DNA of 64,000 bases from Euphorbia lathyris. Its lineage: Eukaryota; Streptophyta; Magnoliopsida; Malpighiales; Euphorbiaceae. The position numbers and the translations under genes were made by a program. Each line of letters opens with the position of its first letter. Positions within the stretch are counted from its first letter, which is position 1. The notes beneath the pieces were generated by a model that was not told where the DNA came from, made no database searches, and was given only the letters and a program-made list of their open reading frames with translations. Shown here one piece after another: positions 54,938 through 64,000 of the stretch. The stretch is from the NCBI RefSeq assembly GCF_963576675.1, contig NC_088919.1, positions 51,482,501-51,546,500 on the forward strand, given 5' to 3'.

Positions 54938-55240
54938 CTAAAGATTGGGTTGGGCAGAACTCAAAATAACATCTGATGAAAGGAATAAAATCAAATCACT
55001 AAAATATATAGAAACCTGAGGAAAACCAAATGATATATACTTGTTTAAGAACAAAGCTTCTTCAAGGGCACACCTGAGGCTGGATTCTTGGTGACAGTCA
55101 ATTCTGTTGCCCCAATACAAGTACTTGTCGTGGAGAAAGAAAACCCAAAAAAGGAACAAAGATGCAATTGCAGCTATAATAGTGAGAAATCCTGAGTTTA
55201 AGCTTGGGTCCAAGGGGTTTGTGTATTGTAGCCATAGTAG
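54938..55240 (-). pseudogene. possible first exon of a type II membrane glycosyltransferase-like protein
   Basis: Minus-strand frame containing LDPSLNSGFLTIIAAIASL, a hydrophobic membrane span (FLTIIAAIASLFLFWVFFL), then YLYWGNRIDC and HQESSLRCALEEALFLNK. The last phrase recalls the start of the luminal domain of plant O-fucosyltransferase-like proteins; that match is from memory and tentative. A donor-like GTATAT follows FLN. No in-frame ATG is found: the nearest, ATGGCTACAATACAC at 55237, is in another frame. It is either a fragment, a frameshifted pseudogene or one exon of a gene whose other exons are not in the window. Confidence 0.3.
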
Positions 55241-56133
55241 GGAGAAAGAGAGAGGGATTGAAGGTGAGATGATGAGGAATTAAATATCACTTCACCCACT
55301 TCCAGTTTTGAGCTTTCTAGTTGGAAGAGAGATCAGATCAAGGAGAAAAATTCTTAATTATCATTACTAATGACAAAAATTCACCGTAATTTAATTCTTA
55401 CATATTCATAAAACAGTGTCACAGCTCCATAAATTGAAACCATAAATCATAGGGTAATATTTCAGGTTTTTAATTAATTTAACAATTTATAAACTAAATT
55501 GATATTTAAATTCATTTGACACTTTAAGTTATCATCAATTAAGGCAAAAATCACCAATTAAGATATCATCTTATCCAAAATCATTAATTAAGTTATCATC
55601 CTATCCAAAAATTAGTAACTGTCACTATTTGATATAGACTATAATAACTTCTGTGTTGGCTCAAAATGGATTTGGAAAATAGGGTCTAAAAGTGTTTAAC
55701 CGAACTAAATCAATTGATGATTTTTGCTTATGATGGATGACTCAATTGATGATTTTTGCTTAGTTGAGGATTTTAATAGTTTAGGGCTCTAATTGACTTT
55801 AAAGCTTTAGAGAGCCGAATGAATGTTATATCTTGAATGTATATATCTATGTAGAAAACTTTTGAATTTTAAATTCCACTTGTTTGTATACAGTAGATTT
55901 TTTTTTGGTGTTTATATGCTTACTAAAATTTTAGATTAGTGGAAAAAAAATGTGAAGAAATATTGCACTTTTTTAGTCTTTTAATTTTACTATATTTTTT
56001 TTTACGTTTTAAAAATAGTAGTCATTATGATTTCTTTTTATTTTTCAGTTGTAATTAAATATCGAAAAATTTATTATTATTATTATTTTTTAACAAACAA
56101 ACCGCGTGTTAATATATGTAACAAACTTTAACA

Positions 56134-56171
<38 letters not shown>

Positions 56172-57116
56172 GATTTTGGTCCAAATTAGTATTATATTAA
56201 ATTTACTCTTTACTAACAGTCTAGATTTAAAAAAAAAAACAAAATTACGGATAACTAACTGCCAATTAAGATTTTTTTTTAAACAACCATCTTCTAACTA
56301 AATAACACTTAAATGATGTCTAAACTAAAAGTTCAAAAATTAAAATTGTTAAAATATCATTTTCACCAAGTTTATAACGGAGGATTAACTATTATTTGGA
56401 GTGCACATATTAATCAAAGGTAAATGATGTAATTATGTTAATATAGTGCAAAGTTGTAAGTTCAATAATCACAATGTTCATCTTTAAAATTCAGAGGTCA
56501 CAATGAAAACAAGTGAAAAGTAAAAAGATCATAGGTGTAAATTACCTAAAAATATCATCTTTGTAGAATTTTTATTCTGAGTATTAAAACACAATTATTT
56601 GGAATATTGACAAAATTTACTCCAAAATTATTAAAAATATATATTTTATTCTTATTTTATAAAACAGCTGAATTTTATTCAACTCATTTTATGTTTATGT
56701 TAGAAAGTTTAGTTAAATTTGGTGCTTTTAAAAGTAATAACTATGAGGTAAGTGACATTTTCTAAAAAGAAGAGTATAATTGAGTTACGATGGCTACTAT
56801 TGAGACAAAATTGATTTGTTTTATACAATGGAAGTAAAATTAAACTTTTTAATAACCTTAAAACTAAATTAGCCCTTATTTTGTGCTTGTTTGTTTCCAT
56901 TTTTCGGAACTGATTCTTACCTTTTAATACTAAAAATGAAATAGAAAGTGTTTGGTAAATCAATCAGAACTTAACAATGTAATTTTAAATACTTTGTTTT
57001 GTAAAAAAACATACCATATACCTTTATTTTACTATAAAATTGTATTATTTCTGTTTTTTTTATCCTCATTCCAAAGTTTTCAATATTATATTTTTTGTGA
57101 ATTATAGCAAGGCTAA
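55241..57116. other. intergenic, AT-rich
   Basis: No gene recognised. It contains (TA)15 at 56139-56168 and, at about 56287-56360, a diverged copy of a dispersed sequence (CTAAATAACACTTAAATGAT) also seen at 42977-43065 and 57385-57450. The open frame 56709-56963 (minus) has no recognisable domain. Confidence 0.5.
56139..56168. repeat. (TA)15 microsatellite
   Basis: Fifteen uninterrupted TA units. Confidence 0.9.
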
Positions 57117-57120
57117 AACA

Positions 57121-57620
57121 GGGTAAATTTCATACAGGACTACTGAATTTTATCCATTTTAACATTGTGGCTATTAAACTTTAATTCTTAACGGTATAAC
57201 CACTGAACTTTACACCTTTTAACACTAGTGACCATTCAACTCTAATTAACTGTTAACGACTTCGAAATAAAAATATTCAAGAATTAAAGTTGTTCAGAAC
57301 GACATTTACCATGAAACCACATTTTTTATTTTCCAAAATCACATTTATTTGGAGCTTTCTCTCTCTAAAAATTCACTATCTCCTAACAAAACAACACCTA
57401 AATGACCTCAAAACGAAAATTTCAAGAATTAAAGTTCCTTAGAATATCATTAACTTTTTGAGTTTTTTATTTTGAGCCCATCAACGTTCGTTTTGGGGTG
57501 TTGAGTGACCACCAGTGTTAAAAAATTTCGAGTTCAGTGGCCATATTGTTAAAAACTGAAGTTCAGTGATAATAATGTTGAAATGGATAAAATTCTGTGA
57601 CCATGGATGTAATTCATCGA
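57121..57620. mobile_element. foldback/MITE-like element with ~115-bp imperfect inverted arms
   Basis: Left arm (57123-57240) and the reverse complement of the right arm (57490-57618) share GAATTTTATCCATTT, CACTGAACTT, and TTTTTAACACT-type landmarks in the same order. The middle, about 240 bp, is AT-rich and non-coding. The arm-to-middle ratio fits a foldback element or long-TIR MITE. Confidence 0.6.
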
Positions 57621-57933
57621 GCTAAAATACTTTGATTTAATGTCTTAGTAAAACTACCCTAATATATCTTTTGATAAATTATCAACATATAATATGCAAT
57701 TCTCTCTTTTGACATGGTATTAGAGAGCACGTCAAATATGGAAAATTGAGCAACTTCAGTAGCTTCCTTTTCCCCAATTTATTCTTTTGTGCCCATATCA
57801 TTTGGGGGATTCTTCATCATGAGTAGACATCCATCCAGGTGTTAAAAAATTCCTGAACTTTATTTGAAAATTTTCCAGAACCAACCTCAAAAATATTGAG
57901 GGCAATGCATCGATCCCTGCCTCGCTCTATTGC

Positions 57934-59674
57934 CACTACAATTTATGACGATTTTTCTTTCTATGAACACAGTTTCATTACAAATAATCACTTAACCATG
58001 CCACTTTTTACATTTTGTCATTGTTTTTAATTTTATGATGATAATTTTTAAAAGTGTCTCCATTATTTTACCGATTTGTCACTATAGGATATATTTTATG
58101 ACGATACACAAAAAATTGTAACCTATAGTTTTGGAGGAAAAATTTATTAAAATGAATTTGGCGGGTGATGCTCACAAAATATATAACATTTAACAGGACA
58201 AGTGTATCCTATCGCAACAAGTAATAATGTACTAAGCACGAGATCGAACACAAGAACTATTCGTTATAATTAGTAAATCTACTAAGGCTGGTCTAATTAT
58301 TTAGAGGGTTGAATCAAAATGGGGTTTGTTTAATAAACTAATTGAATTAAAAGCAATAAAGTGAACAATTAACAGTGTAGAAGGTGAATTAATGGAAGGC
58401 ATAATCTAGATTGAGGGGTCCTTTGATTGAATCCTATGTATGGTTTCAGGCTTATATTCTTGTTATTAATTTGACTGTATCACCCTAAGAAGAAATACGA
58501 ACGTAATCAAGATTCATATAACCTATTTACATGCATTCAGCTAACGGCTTGGTTAGGCATATAACCTAGGACATGTAAAGTATTATGTTTTCTGGTAATT
58601 AAGACTAAATTATAGATGACCTATTGCAACATCTTAATTGAGTTGCAATAAATCCTAAAAATGTAACAATAGGAACAAAAATGGGATTTGGCAACATATT
58701 GTGGCATATTAAAAGTGTTGGTATATTCACCATTGCCTTTGCTGTCAAAGGCAACATTATTATTTCAAATGCAACATCAAGGAACGTGTTGCTATAATTT
58801 ACAACAATTGCAACATTATATCACAGAATAATAAAAGGCAACATTTTGTCATCCGGGAAAGCAACACTTTTAATATTAAAAATATATTGCCCTAGTTAAG
58901 TAATGGCAATTTTGTAGTAAATGCAACATTTATATTCAAATAAAAATGTCGCTCTCTAAAGGTTAATGCAACACTTTTTGAGCTTAAAGCAATATCATAT
59001 ACTTGTTAATGCAATAATATTTTAAACTAAAGGCAACAATTTTTTTTATCTAAAACAACACTATCTTCCAACAATAGCAACACTTTTAAATTAACTCATG
59101 TAACATTATTTGGTTTCAAAATCAGCGATTGTAAATATGCTACAAAGCAACACTTAATAATCGAAAAGGCAATTGTTTATATAAAATGCAACATAACATC
59201 TATTTACATAAAAAAAGGAAAGAATAAAAAAAACCAAATTATCTATCAAAAGTACCTAATATTATAATTCAACAGTACAATAAGTATCTAACTATTACAA
59301 GCATAAATAAACCATTGTTCATTCATCAATATGAATTTCGATGGTATGGGGAGAAGAAACAACCCCAAACAAATTTAAATTTAGTGTTGGGTTGATTTGG
59401 TTCAACCTAGCTTGCATGGTCTTTTCTGTTTCTTCTCTAACTTCATTTCTCATTTCCTCTCTTACTACCGCTTTTATTTGTTCAGTTTCCTCATTAGAAA
59501 TATTTTTTTACTTGTAGCAATAGAAGATTCGCCTCTCTTTTTCTTTTTCTTGAAGTGGTCTATTCTATCAACAAGCGATGAACGACCATGAGATGATACT
59601 TCTCTAAGTACTTCCTCAATTATCTTCATGTTTTCCCCTCCAGATAACAACTTTTCTTCGATATTTGCCTCCAT
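57934..59674 (-). mobile_element. CACTA (En/Spm)-like remnant with GCAACA subterminal repeats
   Basis: CACTACAATTTATGACG at 57934 has the CACTACAA terminus of plant CACTA elements. From about 58630 to 59190 the motif GCAACAYT (and TGTTGC inverted) recurs every 20-40 bp, as in subterminal transposase-binding repeats. Further in, on the minus strand, is a short coding tail (59319-59674). Whether these pieces belong to one element is uncertain; the other terminus was not found. Confidence 0.45.
59319..59674 (-). pseudogene. C-terminal coding fragment, possibly CACTA-associated
   Basis: The first frame starts MEANIEEKLLSGGENMKIIE (59674) and ends in other residues at 59474. A one-base shift in an A7 run near 59507 gives a continuing frame NEETEQIKAVVREEMRNEV, then ARLNQINPTLNLNLFG, ending HIDE at 59319. 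It is strongly charged and coiled-coil-like, which recalls C-termini of plant En/Spm-type accessory proteins. No catalytic domain is visible and the assignment rests mainly on the neighbouring subterminal repeats. Confidence 0.3.
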
Positions 59675-60276
59675 ACCTAAATACTGAAAGTTATTATTGA
59701 ATGAAAAGCAAAAACAAGCTCAAAACAGCTATATACATAACATAGTTTTCATTTATAGATTGTGTAACTAACTAAAAGAAAAAACATGCTAAGAGACAAA
59801 TACATTCTCAGAAAAAAAAAATTAAGAAAAGTAAGATACATCTATGAAGCTCTTTTCTATTTTTATATCAACTATTTAAAACAAAAAAAAAAATCAACTA
59901 TTAAATTTTGATTAACATGCTTTATTATAAGCAATTGGTATACAACAATAAATATTAAGAAATGCAAATGTTAGAGTTGAGTCCCAATTTGGCAGCTTTT
60001 CAATATAGAATTAGTACTTGAGGTAAAAGAAATAATTAAACTAATAAATCAAAGGTAATAAGGGAGGATGTTCTTGACTTTACTTCTCTTATTTCTCAAC
60101 CGAGTACTCAAATCAGAGGGAAGTATTCCTATTGTTTAATACCCACATTAGGGGAATCAAATTCGAGTTGAGTTCGAGTTCGAGTTCGAGTATAAGATAA
60201 CATTAGGTGTAGATGACATTCCTATTTCAAGTTGGGATACTAAGGTTTCAACTCCTCCTGTTTCTAAACAACCTGA
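59675..60276. other. intergenic, no feature recognised
   Basis: AT-rich, with a short GAGTTC run near 60170-60195. No gene is visible. Confidence 0.5.
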
Positions 60277-60617
60277 TGTTAAAAATTAAACTTAATTTAT
60301 TATATAAAAAAATAAATAAATAAATAAAATGAAATCAATAATGTGATTTGAAGAAAAAAAATCAATGGTCAAAAGTAAAAAAAAAATAAAATAAAGATAA
60401 GAGATAAGGAATTAATTATGTATGGGTTGGTTTGAATGAATTGATTTTATTTTGTTTTTTTGTATGCTTGTAACCTTTATAAGAGGGTTTGTGGATTGTA
60501 ATTTTAATTGAATAAGTTGTGAAAGCAAGTGACATTGTGTCTAATGGAATAATTTGTTCCAAAAAATAAAAAAGATAGTCCTTCTAAATTTCATTTCTAG
60601 TCCCTTTAATTTCAACA
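60277..60617 (+). repeat. 5' LTR of the second Copia element
   Basis: Probable start TGTTAAAAATTAAAC and end TTTCAACA three bases before the primer site. It contains a TATA-like CCTTTATAAGAGG near 60473. The left limit is a judgement because the partner LTR is outside the window. Confidence 0.6.
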
Positions 60618-60620
60618 AAG

Positions 60621-60632
60621 TGGTATCAGAGC
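60621..60632 (+). promoter_or_regulatory. primer binding site, initiator tRNA-Met type
   Basis: TGGTATCAGAGC, three bases after the LTR end. Confidence 0.92.
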
Positions 60633-60676
60633 CATATTACGAGGGTCAGTCTTCCGCCAAACAGACCCTATAAAAA

Positions 60677-63600
60677 ATGTCAGACGGTCTCAAACTTCCT
60701 TATCAATACCCTCAGCTCACCAAAACCAATTATTCAAGTTGGTGTATTCGAATGAAGGCGTTACTCGGATGTTAAGATGTCTGGGATATAGTCGAAAAAG
60801 GCTACATAGTCCCAGGTAACGAGGAAGCGTTGACACAGGCAGAAAAAGATACTCTGCAGAAAAATCGCAAAAGCGATCAAAAGGCGCTTACTCTCATCCA
60901 TCAAGGTTTGGATGAATTAATGTTCGAGAAAGTAGTCGAAGCTACGACCGCTAAACAAGCCCGGGAAATTTTACGAGTTTCTCTTCAAGGGGAGGAGAAA
61001 GTTAAAAAAGTTCGTTTGCAGATGCTGAGAGGAGAATTTGAGATGATCAGGATGAAAGAGACGGAGGCCATTAGTGATTACTCATCCCGAGTAAAATCTT
61101 TCGTAAATCAGATGCGACAGTATGGAGAAAAAATTGAAGAGTCCAGAATTGTTGAAAAAATTTTGTGACCACTACTACCAAAATTTGATTATGTAGTGGT
61201 GGCTATGGAGGAGTCTAGAGACATCAGTGAAATGTCAGTTGACGAAGTTGTAGGGTCACTACAAGCACGAGAGGAGCGGTTTGAGAAACGAAGAGAAGAT
61301 TCCGCAGAACAAGTCTTAGCAACAAAGGCTGTGTTTAAAAATGGAGAAAGTAGTCAGTCCGGCAGAGGATGCGGAAGAGGTCGAGGAGGAAATGGTAGAG
61401 GACGAGGACGTGGCAGAAGTGAAGGCAGAAATGAAAACGGCAACAACAACAATGACAGAAGCACTCAATTCACTAGAGGCAGAGGAAGAGGAAGAGGAAA
61501 CTGGAGGCCGAATGAAGGACACGATAAGTCCAATATTCAGTGTTATAATTGCTCCAAGTATGGTCACTACGCGGTAGAATGTTGGAGTCCCCCTAAGGAG
61601 GTAGAGGAGACTGCCAATAATATTCAAGATGAGGAAGTAACTGGAACTGTGTTACTTACCTACGAAGGTGAAGAAAATCGCGAAAATAATATATGGTATC
61701 TTGACAATGCGTCAAGTAACCATATGTGTGGTGACAAGAAGATGTTCGTGGAGCTCTATGAATCCGTTCGCGATAATGTTGTATTTGGAGATTCCTCTAA
61801 GGTTCCTATTACAGGCAAAGGAACCATTCTTATTCGGCTCAAAAATGGCGCTCACTAGTTTATTGATAATGTTTATTATGTTCCTAGCATGAAAAGCAAT
61901 ATTTTGAGTTTGGGACAGTTACTGAAGAAAAATTATGAAGTTCACATGGTGGACCGGAAACTACTCATGTTGAATGAGAAAAAGGAGCTGATTGCACGAG
62001 TACCCATGGCGAGAAACAGAATGTTCACAATTAACATTCAGACGGACGTGGCCAAATGTTTGAAAGCTTGTGTGCAAAGTCCCCCCTGGCTTTGGCATTT
62101 ACGGTACGGACATCTCAATTTTGGAGGACTGAAGCAGTTAGGACAGAAGCAGATGGTAAACGGATTGCCTCATATTGACCAGCCTCATCAACTGTGTCAA
62201 GGATGTCTTGTTGGAAAACGATTCAGAACCAGTTTTCCAAAGGAGTCCATGTCAAGAGCAAAGGCGCCACTTGAGCTAGTTCACACAGACGTATGTGGAC
62301 CGATCACTCCACAGTCTCTGGGTAAAAATAAATATTTTCTACTTTTCATTGATGATTATAGTAGAAAAACTTGGGTGTATTTTTTGAAGGAAAAAACTGA
62401 AGTTTTTTAGACATTTAAAAAATTCAAAGTCCAAGTGGAGAAAGAAAGTGGTCATTTTATTAAAGCACTCAGATCAGACAGAGGCGGTGAATACATGTCC
62501 ATCTCTTTCAAGCAATTTTGTGAACAGCATGGAATCCGTCATTTCCTTTCAGTCCCCAGATCACCTCAGCAAAATGGCATAGTAGAAAGAAAGAACAGAA
62601 CGGTTCTCAACATGGTGAGAAGCATGTTAAAAAGCAAAAATTTACCGAAGGAGTTATGGGCCGAAGCAGTAGATTGTGCTGTCTACCTGTTGAATAGATC
62701 GCCAACTGTTAGTGTTTGGGATCAAACTCCACAAGAAGCATGGAGTGGAATAAAACCCAGTATTTCTCATTTGCATGTTTTTGGCAGTGTTGCTCATGTC
62801 CATGTACCGGATGAAGAACACAAGAAGCTAGATGATAAAAGCAAGAAATATTTGTTTGTGGGCTATTCAGAACATTCCAACGGGTACAAAATGTTCGATC
62901 CGCAGACTCAGAAAATTGTAATCAGTAGAGATGTCACTATTGATGAAGAAGCAGTTTGGGACTGGACCGGTGAAAAAGAAAACAACTACAGTTTTTATCC
63001 TTTCATGGATGAAGACAATTATCAGGAAGAACCAGCCACAGTCGCAGCCACAACACCAGCAACCAGTTCGACATCAGCAAGCTCATCCAGTTCGAGTTCG
63101 TCCTCGAGTGATGGAGACAGTTCAGATGAACATCCGCCCGGAAAGCCAAAAAAATTCATACCTATTAAAGATCTCTATGATGTAACAAGAAATCTCGACG
63201 GATATCTGGAAGAGGAAATTTATATCCAGCAACCACCTGGGTATGTTGTGAAAGGTCAAGAAAATAAAGTGCTAAAATTAAAAAAGGCACTTTATGGTCT
63301 TAAGCAAGCACCACGAGCCTGGAACAGTCGCATTGACAAATATTTTCAAGAAAATGGTTTTGTCAAATGCCCAAATGAATATGCCCTGTATGCAAAGGTG
63401 AAAAATGGAGATATGTTACTTGTTTGTTTGTATGTGGATGATCTCATTTTTACAGGGAACAATCCTAAGATGTTTGAAGAGTTCAAGAAGACAATGGCTC
63501 ATGAGTTCGAGATGACTGACATTGCTCTAATGTCATATTATCTTGGCATTGAAGTGAAGCAGAATGACAGTGGAATTTTTATTTCTCAAAGTGGTTTTGC

Positions 63601-64000
63601 GAAGGAGATCTTAAAGAAGTTCAAGATGGAAAATTGCAATTCCGTCAGCACGCCGGTCGAATGTGGAATCAAGTTGACGAAAGATGAAGGTGGAGACAGA
63701 GTCAATCCGACATTATTCCGAAGCTTGGTCGGAAGTCTCAGATATTTAACGTGTACGAGACCGGATATTCTCTATGCAGTCGGCTTAGTAAGTCGATACA
63801 TGGAAGCCCCAACGGTGTCACATTGGAATGCAACAAAAAGAATTCTCCGTTACGTGAAAGGTACAACTAATTTGGGATTACTTTATTCAAAAACTCACGA
63901 TTTCAAATTAGTTGGATACTGTGATAGTGATTGGGCCGGTGACAAGGATGACCGAAAAAGTACAACTGGTTTTGTATTTTTTTTGGGTGATACTGCATTT
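60677..64000 (+). pseudogene. Copia Gag-Pol polyprotein with four stops and an RT deletion, incomplete at edge
   Basis: One frame from ATG 60677. The gag domain (KTNYSSWCIRMKALLG, GEFEMIRMKETEAISDYSSR) is followed by an Arg/Gly-rich run and one CCHC knuckle (CYNCSKYGHYAVEC). The protease is WYLDNASSNHMCG, the pre-integrase WLWHLRYGHLN, and the integrase has VHTDVCGP, RSDRGGEY and NGIVERKNRT. After the Ser-rich spacer the frame jumps from KDLYDVTRNL straight to GYLEEEIYIQQPPGY, so the first half of RT with its catalytic aspartate is missing although YVDD (near 63435) remains. Stops: TAA 60773, TGA 61166, TAG 61856, TAG 62408. From 62411 it is open to the edge, reaching RNase H (GYCDSDWAGDKDDRKSTTG). 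Confidence 0.88.

Larger units (their letters stand above)
60277..64000 (+). mobile_element. Ty1/Copia retrotransposon, 5' part, cut by the window edge
   Basis: LTR (60277-60617), primer site, then one long reading frame in Copia order gag, protease, integrase, RT, RNase H up to the right edge. Four stop codons interrupt it, and an in-frame deletion removes the first part of RT. The short LTR and wording resemble TNT1/Tork-like families, but the lineage is not certain. Confidence 0.88.

Noticed and set aside
57716..57745. Possible primer site ATGGTATTAGAGAGCACG
   Set aside because: It resembles TGGTATCAGAGC but has a mismatch and an insertion, and no LTR end or gag follows.

Overview
This is nuclear DNA from a plant, most likely a eudicot. 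It is AT-rich, full of LTR retrotransposons with tRNA-iMet-type primer sites, and contains one recognisable spliced host gene, a HIPP (heavy-metal-associated isoprenylated plant protein). The species cannot be named from the sequence. Most of the window is nested or juxtaposed mobile elements in several states of decay, separated by satellite DNA and small inverted-repeat transposons. All identifications come from reading the sequence; no database search was possible.

Layout: 1-5636 is the 3' part of a Ty3/gypsy element (broken gag, protease, one LTR). 5637-8344 is AT-rich with hairpins and degenerate repeats. 8345-9180 is a GCTCG-motif element. 9176-15400 is a satellite locus of roughly 300 copies of a 16-bp unit in two blocks, split by an ACGTT pentanucleotide array and punctuated by three copies of a ~150-bp module. 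15797-16755 holds an (AT)32 tract and a long-TIR element. 17527-21230 is a gag-only (TR-GAG-like) non-autonomous LTR element. 21301-21541 is a LINE ORF1 scrap, followed by a long LTR-like sequence (21543-23151). 23152-34897 is a complete minus-strand Copia element of Sirevirus type with GTGGG target duplications. 34903-40924 is a near full-length but broken L1-type LINE.

42618-54567 is the HIPP gene, with five exons, two HMA domains and a terminal CSIM prenylation box. Its third intron carries a 9.87-kb Ty3/gypsy Tat-lineage element (43738-53608) flanked by AAAAT duplications. That element carries, on its opposite strand between pol and the 3' LTR, an additional gene with intron-like GT-AG gaps, and four 83-bp palindrome-bearing tandem repeats beyond the gene's 3' end. 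Downstream are a possible glycosyltransferase first exon (minus strand), a foldback element, a CACTA-like remnant, and the first 3.7 kb of another Copia element that runs off the right edge.

The host gene still has consistent splice phases, so it may remain functional if the long intron is removed; the element's 3' LTR lies about 100 bp upstream of its exon 4. The retroelement coding regions are interrupted mostly by stops that look like C-to-T changes (CAA, CAG and CGA to stop), as expected of methylated, silenced DNA. The LTR pairs of the Sirevirus and the Tat element are still about 98-99% identical by eye, so those two insertions are young; the TR-GAG LTRs are strongly diverged from each other.
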